Shown here one piece after another: positions 1 through 8,207 of a stretch of 64,000 nucleotides of DNA (the first letter of the stretch is position 1; each line of letters starts with the position of its first letter). Position numbers and translations under genes: made by a program. The notes beneath the pieces were generated by a model, which was given only the letters and a program-made list of their open reading frames with translations, made no database searches and was not told the origin of the DNA. The DNA comes from Fundidesulfovibrio agrisoli (GTDB lineage Bacteria; Desulfobacterota; Desulfovibrionia; Desulfovibrionales; Desulfovibrionaceae), in assembly GCF_022808715.1 (NCBI RefSeq), contig NZ_JAKZKX010000010.1, positions 1 to 64,000 on the forward strand, written 5' to 3'.

Positions 1-56
1 TCGGCTTGCTTCAGGATGCTCAGGATCTGACTGTCGGAGTAGCGGGACGTCTTCAT
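1..56 (-). CDS. IS3-family transposase OrfA, N-terminal fragment (cut by window edge)
   Basis: The first 18 residues on the minus strand read MKTSRYSDSQILSILKQA, the usual opening of IS3-family OrfA proteins (compare the MKKSRFTESQIIAILKEAE type). These carry an N-terminal helix-turn-helix that binds the IS ends; OrfA is normally fused to the DDE-bearing OrfB by a -1 frameshift. A ribosome site (GAGGAG) sits about seven bases before the ATG at 56. Only the start is visible, so it is unknown whether the element is intact. Confidence 0.75.
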   Translation of the reverse strand, partial: MKTSRYSDSQILSILKQA

Positions 57-129
57 GTAAAATCTCCTCGCCTGGGTTTACGAGAAAATTCTACTTTTCA
101 GAACAACCTTTTATTGGGGGGATTACCAA
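1..129 (-). mobile_element. Edge of an IS3-family insertion sequence
   Basis: The left edge of the window holds the 5' end of an IS3-type transposase OrfA on the minus strand, followed upstream by about 70 bases without coding. IS3-family ends read TG...CA. A plausible outer end is the C-rich stretch at 106-128 (minus strand TGGTAATCCCCCCAATAAAA), so the element probably ends near 128-131. The other end and any target-site duplication lie outside the window. Confidence 0.6.
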
Positions 130-156
130 CACGGCAAGAGTGGCGGCCCTCGCCAG

Positions 157-498
157 TTGAGCTTGTGGGGTGCGACGGCCAGGTCGGTCTCCAAGGCCGC
201 CAAGGCCTTGGAAGAGCACTCCCTCAAAGAGGTCGCCGTACTTTGGACGCCCGCCGCGAAGAAGCTGGACTTGCCTGCCGTCCAGGAATTGGAAGCCAGG
301 TGCCGGGCTCTGGCCGATTCGGTGACGAGCGGCGCTGCCGCCACCCACAGCACAATCAGAAACGCCGGGCTGACCCACCCGTCGGATGTGGCCGCCTACC
401 TGACGCTCCGGGAGCTGGACGACAAGGGGCGGAGCGAAGTTCCGCAGCACAGGCTGCAGGTGATAGACTTCGGCGTGAAGGCCTTGGTCGGCAAGTAG
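157..498 (+). CDS. Hypothetical protein, possibly 5'-truncated by the IS
   Basis: A 113-residue frame with protein-like composition, rich in Ala, Leu and charged residues. It is not a family I recognise. The only start is a TTG at 157 without a convincing ribosome site, and the frame stays open upstream into the IS end near 130. This suggests the visible part is the C-terminal portion of a longer gene interrupted by the insertion. The stop at 496-498 is followed 11 bases later by a hairpin, as expected at a real gene end. The opposite strand is also open here, so the call is tentative. Confidence 0.4.
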   Translation: MSLWGATARSVSKAAKALEEHSLKEVAVLWTPAAKKLDLPAVQELEARCRALADSVTSGAAATHSTIRNAGLTHPSDVAAYLTLRELDDKGRSEVPQHRLQVIDFGVKALVGK

Positions 499-509
499 AG
501 GCAAAACCG

Positions 510-528
510 AAGCCCTCGCTCGGGGCTT
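510..528 (+). terminator. Hairpin after the possible truncated gene
   Basis: Inverted repeat AAGCCC / GGGCTT with a seven-base loop, just downstream of the stop at 498. There is no clear T tract, so termination strength is uncertain. Confidence 0.45.
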
Positions 529-1101
529 GCTTCTGGCTCTTCGTTGCGCGGGGCAGTAGAGCCAGTTGGCTGGACACCATGATCCATGTGGCCGGCCAAT
601 GTCTCGGCGCCCGTCGTCCCTGGAAACGCTTGAGGGTGGACTTCCGTCGCCGGAAGGGGCCTGTCAACGGGCGTCGGGGGCTTTCCTTGCCGAACGGACG
701 CCTTGCGACATCACCAAGGCTGCCGAACCCTGTCCGGGGGCTTGCCGGAACGTCCGGCACGGGCGCGGTTTGCCCGCCCTCCTCGAAATTCGGGCATCAT
801 GTGTGCTATGCTACGCCGGCCCTGGTCCGGCGGTTGCGGCTATTGCTGCCATGCGGAACGTCACAGAGGCAATGCTGGGGGAAAAGACCGCGTCTGGACT
901 GATTGCGACATGACTGGTGAACTTGACGCGGTATGTGTTTGCATATATTCAACTGCAAGAATTGTTGCGACAGCTGGCGGACGGTTGATGTCTGCATGGA
1001 ATGCCTGCCAGGCCGAGTCAGTTTGATCGTAGATGGTAACGGCGCCTGCCGACGCACACGTTGCATTGGTAACAGGGTGTTTGACGTCAAAGGATCTTGG
1101 C
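529..1101. other. Non-coding stretch upstream of the LuxR gene
   Basis: About 570 bases with several overlapping open frames on both strands but none with convincing codon use or start signals. It probably holds the promoter of the LuxR-type gene: TTGACG (923-928) and TATATT (944-949) with a short 15-base spacer. No lux-box-like 20-base palindrome was recognised. Confidence 0.5.
923..949 (+). promoter_or_regulatory. Candidate sigma-70 promoter for the luxR-type gene
   Basis: TTGACG and TATATT hexamers match consensus well but are separated by only 15 bases. The site would give a leader of about 150 bases before the ATG at 1102. Confidence 0.35.
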
Positions 1102-1860
1102 ATGCCGTATCCGTTGGATTTCCTGCCCGGGCACGAGGCGGCGTTTCTTCTGGAAGTCATTCAAAAGCTCATCACCATCGATTCCAAAGATGACTACATA
1201 GACCTTATCAAATCTCTCAATCATATCATTCCGTTTGATTACGCAACGTCGGGGCTGGTCACGCTGGACAGCGACGGCTGCGTCATCGGCTACGACCTGT
1301 TGAACATAAACTTCTCCGAGGACTGGATCACGTCCTATGCCGAACAGAAGATTTACAGCATCGACGTGACGGTTGCCGAAAACTTCAAATACTACAAGAC
1401 GCAGTGCTGGCGGGAAACATACAAAAAGCACGACAATCCCAAGCGGCTCCTGTCGTTCGCGCACGACTTCAACCTGCTCAACGGCTATTCCTGCGGGGCC
1501 AAGGGGTTCGGGCTCTACAAAAAACCGAGCATGATCTCGTTCGTGTGGAATTTCGAAAAGAACAGCGCCCATATATCCGGGCTGATAGAATACCTTACGC
1601 CGTTCATCCACATCGCGCTCAGCAATGTGCTGTATGCGCAGGTGGCAGAGGCGGCAAACAATCTGTTGACCAGAAGGGAGAAGGAGGTTGTCTCCTGGCT
1701 CAAGGAAGGAAAAAGCTCGTGGGAGATGTCAGAGATATTGAACGTGAGCGAGGCGACCATCAATTACCACGTCAACAACATCATGAAGAAGCTTGATGCT
1801 GTCAACAGGACGCAAATTGTGGCGATTGCCCTACGAAACGGTATTGTCGAGCTTGACTGA
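1102..1860 (+). CDS. LuxR-family regulator with autoinducer-binding domain (LuxR solo)
   Basis: A 252-residue protein with an N-terminal autoinducer-binding domain (about 20-165) and a C-terminal LuxR/GerE helix-turn-helix (about 185-248, beginning LTRREKEVV). Of the residues contacting acyl-homoserine lactones in TraR, W57, Y61, D70 and W85 are kept here as W75, Y79, D88 and W103, but the Pro after the Asp is V89. The start at 1102 is preferred over an upstream GTG at 1033 because AAGGA lies at good distance before it. No luxI-type synthase is in the window, so it is a solo regulator whose ligand is unknown. Its end overlaps the convergent small membrane gene by about 30 bases. Confidence 0.85.
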   Translation: MPYPLDFLPGHEAAFLLEVIQKLITIDSKDDYIDLIKSLNHIIPFDYATSGLVTLDSDGCVIGYDLLNINFSEDWITSYAEQKIYSIDVTVAENFKYYKTQCWRETYKKHDNPKRLLSFAHDFNLLNGYSCGAKGFGLYKKPSMISFVWNFEKNSAHISGLIEYLTPFIHIALSNVLYAQVAEAANNLLTRREKEVVSWLKEGKSSWEMSEILNVSEATINYHVNNIMKKLDAVNRTQIVAIALRNGIVELD

Positions 1861-2142
1861 TTCGAGCGGCTTCAACTCAACGCGCGGGGAGCGGTCTGTG
1901 CTTGCTTTCCTGCCGCGTCCTTCCATCGCGCTGGTTGCGATGATGGCGGAAGTCTCTTTCTGAACCTGCCCGCTTGATCCGTTGCCGACGCGCTTGCTCG
2001 AGAGCAGGTGACGGATCGACTCGATCGTCCTGATCTCGATGATCTTCTGTTCAATGTCGAGTTTCTCCTTCGATACGAGGCTCCCGAGGTGGTACACCGC
2101 GCCGGCGATCAGCAGTACGAACAGGAAAACAAGAACATCCAT
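1831..2142 (-). CDS. Small single-pass membrane protein, hypothetical
   Basis: A 103-residue protein with a hydrophobic N-terminal helix (about residues 2-21), then a charged, probably helical segment (about 24-50, rich in Lys, Glu and Ile) and a polar Ser/Arg-rich tail. It looks like a membrane-anchored protein with a cytoplasmic tail; no family is recognised. The gene converges on the luxR-type gene and overlaps its last codons. The ribosome site before the ATG at 2142 is weak. Confidence 0.6.
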   Translation of the reverse strand: MDVLVFLFVLLIAGAVYHLGSLVSKEKLDIEQKIIEIRTIESIRHLLSSKRVGNGSSGQVQKETSAIIATSAMEGRGRKASTDRSPRVELKPLESVKLDNTVS

Positions 2143-2364
2143 TTTACGCGCTCTTTGTTGCTCAGTGCTCCGGGCCTTTCACAAGACGCCCGGCGGTTCG
2201 CCTCCGGCCGCTCGTGCCCTCTTGTGCGGCGAGGGAGGGGTGGCCCATTCTTTAGGAAAGCCGTGAGGAAGTGTCACCTAGCAGATTTTATAGGTGGCTC
2301 GGGGGGGGCGTTGCAGAGCCTTGGGGAGCGGACACCCGCATCCAGGGCGCTGGCGGCAAAACAA

Positions 2365-2392
2365 AAAGGCCGGGGCTTTCGCCCCGGCCTTT
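2365..2392 (-). terminator. Strong rho-independent terminator of the aminotransferase gene
   Basis: A perfect 12-base stem (AAAGGCCGGGGC / GCCCCGGCCTTT) with a four-base loop. On the minus strand it is followed by a T-rich tract, right downstream of the stop at 2416. Confidence 0.9.
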
Positions 2393-2415
2393 CGCGTTCC
2401 ATCATGGCCGCCCGG

Positions 2416-3639
2416 CTAGATGTCCAGCCCGGCGTCGTTGGCGGGCGCGGCCGCGCCCTTGGAGGATTTGGCCAGCACCTCCTTGAGGCAGCGGCCCATG
2501 CGGGTGATGCCTTCCTCGATGCGCTCCGGCGTGGAGTTGGAGAAGTTGAGCCGGAAAGCGTTGTCCGTGCCGTCCACGTAGAAGGGGCGGCCGGGCACGA
2601 AGGCCACCTTGCTGGCGATGGCCTTGTTGAACACCTCTTCGGAGTCCACGTCCTTGGGGAGTTCGCCCCAGAGGAACATGCCGCCCTCGGGCTCGGTGAA
2701 GCGGACCTCCTCGGGGAATTCGCGTTTCATGGCCGCCACCATCACGTCGCGGCGTTCGCCGTAGGTCTTGCGGATCATGGCGATGTGGGCGTCGAGGTCG
2801 TTGGTCTCCAGGAAGCGGTGCAGCACGCGCTGGGCGAAGATGGAGGTGTGCAGGTCGGAGGCCTGCTTGGCCGTGACCAGCTTGTGCATCAGCTCGCTCC
2901 CCGTGGCGATCCAGCCGATGCGCATGCCGGGGCTGGCGATCTTGGAGAAAGAGCCCATCAGGGCCATGCGCTCGCCGTCCAGGAAGGCCCGCACGGGGGG
3001 CACGTCCTCGCCCTTGAAGCGCAGCTCGCCGTAGGGGTTGTCCTCCACGAGGATGGTGTCGCTGTTCTCCATCAGCCGGGCGACCTCGCGGCGGGTGTGC
3101 GCGTCGTAGGTGGCCCCGGAGGGGTTCTGGAAGCTGGGCACGGCGTAGAAGAGCTTGGGCCGGGCGCGCAGTTGTTCGGCCAGCTCCACCAGGTCGATGC
3201 CGTGGGGTCCGAGCGAGGCCGTGAGGAAGTTGGCCCCGTAGAGCGAGAAGGCCTGGATGGCGCCCAGGTAGCCCGGGCGCTCGATGAGCACGTCGTCGCC
3301 CACGTCGAGCATCACCTTGGCCATCAGGTCCAGCCCCTGCTGGGAGCCGGTGGTGATCAGGATGTTCTCAACCGGTACGTCCATGGACCACTTGTTCTTG
3401 TAGCGCTCCGAAATGAACTCCCGCAGCTGGGGGTAGCCTTCGGTGATGGAGTACTGCAGAGCCTGGGCGCCGCTGTCCTCCAATACTTCGGTGGCGGCGC
3501 GGGCGAAGGCCTTTGCCGGGAAGTGGTCGGGGCTGGGCAGGCCGCCCGCGAAGGAGATGATTTCGGGGTTCTGGGTGACCTTGAGGATCTCTCGGATGTA
3601 GGACCGGCGAACGCCGGCCATTCTGGCGCTGAACCGCAC
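2416..3639 (-). CDS. PLP-dependent class I/II aminotransferase (LysN/2-aminoadipate type)
   Basis: A 407-residue fold-type I aminotransferase. Visible landmarks are the N-terminal FAGGLPSPDHFP motif typical of the 2-aminoadipate/aromatic group, the nucleotide-binding turn TTGSQQGLDL, the DNPYGELRF segment with the PLP-contacting Asp and Tyr, and the Schiff-base lysine in GSFSKIASPGMRIGW (about K233). It lacks the N-terminal GntR domain of MocR regulators, so it is a cytoplasmic enzyme of amino-acid metabolism. The exact amino donor cannot be read from sequence. The gene is monocistronic, with its own strong terminator. Confidence 0.9.
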   Translation of the reverse strand: MRFSARMAGVRRSYIREILKVTQNPEIISFAGGLPSPDHFPAKAFARAATEVLEDSGAQALQYSITEGYPQLREFISERYKNKWSMDVPVENILITTGSQQGLDLMAKVMLDVGDDVLIERPGYLGAIQAFSLYGANFLTASLGPHGIDLVELAEQLRARPKLFYAVPSFQNPSGATYDAHTRREVARLMENSDTILVEDNPYGELRFKGEDVPPVRAFLDGERMALMGSFSKIASPGMRIGWIATGSELMHKLVTAKQASDLHTSIFAQRVLHRFLETNDLDAHIAMIRKTYGERRDVMVAAMKREFPEEVRFTEPEGGMFLWGELPKDVDSEEVFNKAIASKVAFVPGRPFYVDGTDNAFRLNFSNSTPERIEEGITRMGRCLKEVLAKSSKGAAAPANDAGLDI

Positions 3640-3730
3640 GATGGCCTCCGATGGTCGATTGGGTGCAAAGCTTGGACCCTAGCGGATTTGCCCTCCGCCC
3701 ACAACCACGCAATGCTGAAACAGCCGCCCC

Positions 3731-5410
3731 TCAGAGGCCGGAGGCAAGCAGCAGCACCAGCAGTTGGCCCGCCAGGATGCGCAGGATCATCACCAGCGGA
3801 TAGACCGTGGCGTACACCGCGGCCGGGGCGTCGCTGCCGAGCATCTGCCCGGCGAAGGCCAGGGCGGGCGGGTCGGTCATGCTGCCCGCGAAGAGCCCGC
3901 ACATGGAGGCGTAGTTGCACTTGAGGAAGATGCGCCCGATGAGCCCGGCCACGAGCAGCGGGATGAAGGTGATGCAGGCCCCGGCGAACATCCAGTAGAG
4001 GCCGTCGCCGCTGGTCACGGCGCCGATGAAGCGGTCACCGGCCTTGAGCCCCACGCAGGCCAGGAACAGGCAGATGCCCACCTCCCGCAGGATCAGGTTG
4101 GCGCTGGCGGGCATGTACCAGACCATGCCCCCGAAGTGGTGCAGGCGCGACAGCAGGATGGATACCAAAAGCGGCCCGCCCGCCACGCCCAGCTTGATGC
4201 CCGAGGGCAGGCCCGGCAGGGCCACGGGGATGGCCCCCACCACCGTGCCCAGCAGGATGCCCAGGAAGATGGGCAGCACCTGGGGGTGCTCCAGCTCCTT
4301 GGCGGAGTTGCCGAGCACCGCCTCCACGGCGGCCAGCTGCTCAGGCTGGCCCACGCACTGCACCGTGTCGCCCATGTGCAGGGGCAGCTCCGGCCCGGGG
4401 GCCAGCTCCGTGCCCGCACGGGTGACGCGCGTCACGGTGACGCCGTAGCGCTGCGACAGGGCCAGCTCCGGCACGCTGCGGCCCAGCACCGCCTTGCGGG
4501 AGACCACGAAGCGCCCGATGGCCACCGGCCCGGGCACCTGGGGCAGGTCCGTTTCGGAGCGCGGCCCCACGAGCACCCGCAGCTTCTCCAGGTCGGCGGG
4601 GCGGCCAACGGCGTGCAGCAGCATCCCCGCGCGCAGCACCGTGCCGGGGGCGGCCGCGCTCACCTGCCCGGCGAGCATCGTGCGGGATATGGCCACGCCC
4701 ATCTCCGCCAGGCCGGGAACGGAGCCGAGGGTCAGGCCCTCCAGATTGGGGTTGGCCACCTCCAGGGTCATGGTCGCAAGCGGCGGGGAGAGGGCCAGGG
4801 CCTGCTCCTGCATCTGGCGCAGCTCCTCGGCGGGGTCGATGCGGAACAGGGCGCGGATGAGCAGCATCACCAGGATGATGCCGAAAATGCCGAAGGGGTA
4901 GGCCACGGCGTAGCCCAGCCCGGCCTGGCCCACGGCCTGCTCGGCCAGTGCGGGCGACACCTCCTTGAAGGCCTGGGAGGCCGCCGCCAGGGAGGGCGTG
5001 TTGGTGGTGCCTCCGCTGAACAGGCCCACGGCGTAGGGCAGGGGGATGCCCCCGTAAACCGCGAAACAGACGGTGACGGCCACGCCCAGCAGCACGATCA
5101 GGGTGGCCACCGCGTTGAGCCGGAAGCCCCTGCGGCGCAGCGAGTCCGCGAAGCCCGGGCCCACCTGCATGCCGATGGAGTAGACGAAGAGGATCAGCCC
5201 GAATTCCCGGGCGTATTCCAGCACCTCGTGCTCAAGGGACAGGCCGAAGTGGCCCAGGGCCAACCCGCTGAACAGGACGCCGCCCACGCCCAGGCGGATG
5301 CCGCAGACGCGCACCTGGCCCAGGGCCAGGCCCAGCACCACGGCCAAACCGAGCACCACCACGGCCTGGGCCGCGCCGTGGGCGAGAAACAATTGGGTGA
5401 ACCAGCTCAT
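3731..5410 (-). CDS. AspT/YidE-family transporter with two TrkA-C domains
   Basis: A 559-residue inner-membrane protein with two blocks of about five to six hydrophobic helices (about 10-190 and 375-555) flanking a soluble centre (about 200-365). The centre contains two TrkA-C-like regulatory domains, each ending near phrases such as LHMGDTVQCVGQPEQL. This is the architecture of the AspT/YidE/YbjL putative aspartate:alanine antiporter family. Repeated motifs GLFSGGTTNTPSL and GLFAGSMTDPPALAFA mark the pseudo-symmetric halves. Substrate is unknown. It is on the same strand as the aminotransferase but 90 bases apart with no obvious coupling. Confidence 0.88.
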   Translation of the reverse strand: MSWFTQLFLAHGAAQAVVVLGLAVVLGLALGQVRVCGIRLGVGGVLFSGLALGHFGLSLEHEVLEYAREFGLILFVYSIGMQVGPGFADSLRRRGFRLNAVATLIVLLGVAVTVCFAVYGGIPLPYAVGLFSGGTTNTPSLAAASQAFKEVSPALAEQAVGQAGLGYAVAYPFGIFGIILVMLLIRALFRIDPAEELRQMQEQALALSPPLATMTLEVANPNLEGLTLGSVPGLAEMGVAISRTMLAGQVSAAAPGTVLRAGMLLHAVGRPADLEKLRVLVGPRSETDLPQVPGPVAIGRFVVSRKAVLGRSVPELALSQRYGVTVTRVTRAGTELAPGPELPLHMGDTVQCVGQPEQLAAVEAVLGNSAKELEHPQVLPIFLGILLGTVVGAIPVALPGLPSGIKLGVAGGPLLVSILLSRLHHFGGMVWYMPASANLILREVGICLFLACVGLKAGDRFIGAVTSGDGLYWMFAGACITFIPLLVAGLIGRIFLKCNYASMCGLFAGSMTDPPALAFAGQMLGSDAPAAVYATVYPLVMILRILAGQLLVLLLASGL

Positions 5411-5580
5411 GGAGGCTCCGTCGGGAAGTCTGGGCCGGGGCGACCCGCCCCGCGCCTAGGCCGATGGTAGCCCACTTCACCCCGGAACAGGAAGAGAAAC
5501 CGGACGCTTCCGGCGGCCGGGACAGGTCATGAGCTAAGCATGGACAAGCGGGCCGTTGACGCGCCCCAGCGCCGGGCGGT

Positions 5581-5593
5581 ATGTTCAGAACAT
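5581..5593. promoter_or_regulatory. Perfect 13-base palindrome, possible operator
   Basis: ATGTTC-A-GAACAT lies about 50 bases before the start of the gene at 5643, in the region divergent from the transporter gene. It could bind a dimeric regulator, but the match may be chance. Confidence 0.3.
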
Positions 5594-5642
5594 GCGCGGC
5601 GCCAGCCCAGGCGCGGCGCGCCACTCCAGGAGGCACGCCATC

Positions 5643-5993
5643 ATGTGGCTATTCACCCGAGACGGATTCTTCTCCCTGGCGGTCACCCCGTTCTGCGAGC
5701 CCGGGGACGTGGCCGTGCGCGCCCGGCGGCGCGAGCACCTGGAGAACCTCATGGCCCGCCACGGCGTCCAGGCCGAGATCATGGTCTTCCCCGAGGCGGA
5801 CTACCGCTACCGCATCCAGATCCCCAGGGCGCAGTGGGGCAAAATCATGCAGGCCGAGGGCGAAGGGCTGGACTACGAGTCCTTCAAGGACGCCATGGGC
5901 CCCACCGCCGACGACGCGGACTACATGCGGGCCATGTCCGCCACGCGCGCGGCCATCCGCAAGATCCAGATGCGGGCCCTGCCGCCGGAGTAG
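5643..5993 (+). CDS. Conserved-looking small protein of unknown function
   Basis: A 116-residue soluble protein beginning MWLFTRDGFFSLAV. It has an alternating basic/acidic N-terminal half and an alpha-helical, Met- and Ala-rich C-terminal part, with no signal peptide or membrane segment. The start at 5643 is chosen because a strong AGGAGG lies nine bases upstream; the frame could otherwise extend about 30 codons. I recall similar small proteins with a conserved W-x-F-T-x-x-G-F-x-S opening in many bacteria, annotated as hypothetical. Its separation from the downstream receiver gene by 156 bases suggests a separate unit. Confidence 0.75.
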   Translation: MWLFTRDGFFSLAVTPFCEPGDVAVRARRREHLENLMARHGVQAEIMVFPEADYRYRIQIPRAQWGKIMQAEGEGLDYESFKDAMGPTADDADYMRAMSATRAAIRKIQMRALPPE

Positions 5994-6149
5994 CCGCCAG
6001 CCCCGCACCTCGGCTGCCGCCCGGGCCGCCTCCGGGCGGCCGCGCTGGCCCGCACCCCGGCTGTCGCCTGGCCGCTTGCCGCCCGGGGGAATAGCCGCTA
6101 CTGTCCGCCCACGTTTTTCAGGGGGCGGTTTCGCCCGAGGGTGTATCCA

Positions 6150-6512
6150 ATGCCGCAGATTCTCATCGCAGACGACTCCATGTTCCAGCGTTTCGTGCTC
6201 TCCAAGCTCGTGAAGGATCTGGGCTGCGAGCCCCTCGAAGCCTCCAACGGCCAGGAATGCCTGGACATCGGGCTGGACTCCGCGCCGGACCTCATCGTCC
6301 TGGACCTGAACATGCCAGTGCGCAGCGGGCTGGAGGTCCTTGCGGAGTTCCGCAAGGCCGGGCGCACGGCTCCCACCCTGGTGGTCACGGCGGACATCCA
6401 GTCCACCACGCGCCAGCGTTGCGAGGAGCTGGGGGCGGCCCGGCTCCTGAACAAGCCCGTGGAGGAGCACGCCTTCCGCGAGGCCGTGCTCCAGCTGCTC
6501 GAATCGCGCTGA
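6150..6512 (+). CDS. CheY-like single-domain response regulator
   Basis: A 120-residue stand-alone receiver. The acidic pair (D8, D9), the phosphoacceptor D52 in LIVLDLNMP, the switch Thr in VVTADI (T80) and the lysine in NKPV (K102) are all present, so phosphorylation should work. It has no output domain, so it would act by binding a target. It sits 49 bases upstream of a CheA gene and is the probable phosphoacceptor of that kinase. The ATG at 6150 has GAGGGT upstream; a GTG three codons earlier is less likely. Confidence 0.88.
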   Translation: MPQILIADDSMFQRFVLSKLVKDLGCEPLEASNGQECLDIGLDSAPDLIVLDLNMPVRSGLEVLAEFRKAGRTAPTLVVTADIQSTTRQRCEELGAARLLNKPVEEHAFREAVLQLLESR

Positions 6513-6561
6513 GCGCGGGCCTTACGTATCCTCTTTCAGGGGACGCCGGACCCGGGACGCC

Positions 6562-8187
6562 ATGGACGAATCAGCGTTGTTCGAAATCTTCAGGCAGAGC
6601 AGCCTGCAGCAGTTCGCCCAGGCTGAAACGGCCCTGCTCGACCTTGAAGCGAGCCCCTCAGCCCCCGCGGGGCCTGCCCTCGAAGTCCTGTTCAGGGCCG
6701 TGCACACGGTCAAGGGCGACGCGGGGTCGCTCAAGCTCGCCAATCTCTCCCAGCTTTGCCACGGCGTAGAAACCGCCCTCTCCGGCCTGCGCGGCGAGGG
6801 GCGGACCCTCTCGGCCGAGGCCGTCACCAGCCTGCTCGCCGTTCTGGACGCCCTCAAGCAGGCCGTGGAGCTCGACCAGGCCCCGCAGGGGCGCCTGCCG
6901 CTGGAGGGGCTGCTCGCCAAACTGCTGGAGGACGTGGCCACCCATGCCCACGGGCAACCCGACCCGGCGGTGACGGCCGCCTGTGCGCCCGCCCTCCAGG
7001 AGGAGCCGCAGCCCCAGGAGCGCGGCGCCGGCGACTTCAGCGTGCAGGCCGAGCAGCTCGACCAGATGATCGGCCACGCCAACGAGATCATGCTGCTCCA
7101 GACCCGCCTGGCCGCCCTGGCCCAGCGCGACGGCCTGCACGAATACGCCGCCCTGGCCGAGGAGCTGGCCGGGCGCAACGCGGCCATGGGCCGCAGCGTC
7201 CTGGCCATGCGCATGATGCCCTTTTCGCGCGTGGTGCCCAAATACCGGCGCATCGTGCGCGACGTGAGCGTGCGCACGGGCAAGAGCGCGGAGCTGCGCG
7301 TCTCCGGCGAGTTGACGGAGCTGGACAAGACCGTGGTGGAGAAGCTCAACGTGCCCCTGGTGCACCTGCTGCGCAACGCCGTGGGGCACGGGCTGGAGAC
7401 CCCGGAGCGGCGCGCCCGGGCGGGCAAACCGCCCATGGGCCTGGTGTCACTGGACGCCCGGCAGGAGGGCGGGGAGATCGTCATCACCGTCAGCGACGAC
7501 GGCGCGGGTATCGACCCGCTCGCCGTGCTGGAGCGCGCCAAGGGCATGGGGCTTTCGCCCAGTGACCATGAGCCAACGCCCCACGAGGCTCTGGAGATGG
7601 TGTTTCTGCCGGGGCTCACCACCAGCGAAGACGTGGACGACATCTCGGGGCGCGGCGTGGGCCTGGACGCGGTGCGCGCCGCCCTGGCCGCGCTGGGCGG
7701 CTCCGTGTCCGTGGAGAGCGAACCGGGCCGGGGCGCGTGCTTCACCCTGCGCCTGCCCGTGGCCCTCACCCTCATGGAGTGCCTGCGCCTGAACGTGGCG
7801 GACCAGCACTATTTCCTGCCCCTGGAGTGCGTGCTGCACTGCCAGGAGGGCTCCGGCATGGAGCCGGGCGCCGAGGCGCACCTGGGCACCTTCACCCTGT
7901 TCGGGCGCAAATGCCCCTGCCTGGCCCTGGACGTGTATTTCGGCCAGCGGGAGCGCAGCGGGTCGCTCACCATGGTGGCCGCGCGCCAGGGCGGGGAGGT
8001 CTTCGGAATCTGTGTGGACGGCGTGCCCGGGCTCAGCCAGGTGATGGTCAAGCAGCTCGACCGGGCCTTGACGGCGGGAGGATGTTTCCTGGGGGCCGCG
8101 CTCAACGACGAGGGCGGCATGTCCCTCATCGTGGACCCGCGCCACGTCATGCGCCTGCTGCACCCGGTGGCTGAGCGGGCGGGCTGA
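6562..8187 (+). CDS. cheA: CheA-type chemotaxis histidine kinase
   Basis: A 541-residue kinase with an N-terminal HPt domain (phosphoacceptor His48 in AVHTVKGDAGSL), a linker, a dimerisation helix pair (about 165-230), an HATPase domain (N-box HLLRNAVGHGLE, G1 DDGAGID, G2 GRGVGLDAV) and a C-terminal CheW-like domain (about 415-535). No separate P2 CheY-binding domain is obvious, so it is shorter than E. coli CheA (about 650). It pairs with the upstream receiver and the nearby convergent CheC-like and diguanylate cyclase genes. No cheW, cheR or cheB is adjacent, so this may be an alternative cellular function pathway rather than classical flagellar chemotaxis. Confidence 0.9.
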   Translation: MDESALFEIFRQSSLQQFAQAETALLDLEASPSAPAGPALEVLFRAVHTVKGDAGSLKLANLSQLCHGVETALSGLRGEGRTLSAEAVTSLLAVLDALKQAVELDQAPQGRLPLEGLLAKLLEDVATHAHGQPDPAVTAACAPALQEEPQPQERGAGDFSVQAEQLDQMIGHANEIMLLQTRLAALAQRDGLHEYAALAEELAGRNAAMGRSVLAMRMMPFSRVVPKYRRIVRDVSVRTGKSAELRVSGELTELDKTVVEKLNVPLVHLLRNAVGHGLETPERRARAGKPPMGLVSLDARQEGGEIVITVSDDGAGIDPLAVLERAKGMGLSPSDHEPTPHEALEMVFLPGLTTSEDVDDISGRGVGLDAVRAALAALGGSVSVESEPGRGACFTLRLPVALTLMECLRLNVADQHYFLPLECVLHCQEGSGMEPGAEAHLGTFTLFGRKCPCLALDVYFGQRERSGSLTMVAARQGGEVFGICVDGVPGLSQVMVKQLDRALTAGGCFLGAALNDEGGMSLIVDPRHVMRLLHPVAERAG

Positions 8188-8207
8188 GCGGGCGGGGCGC
8201 TTCGGGC

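Noticed and set aside
2008-3924. Very long plus-strand frame across the aminotransferase region
   Set aside because: It is the antisense shadow of the aminotransferase: composition is Gly/His/Val-rich and unlike a protein family, while the minus strand shows full family motifs.
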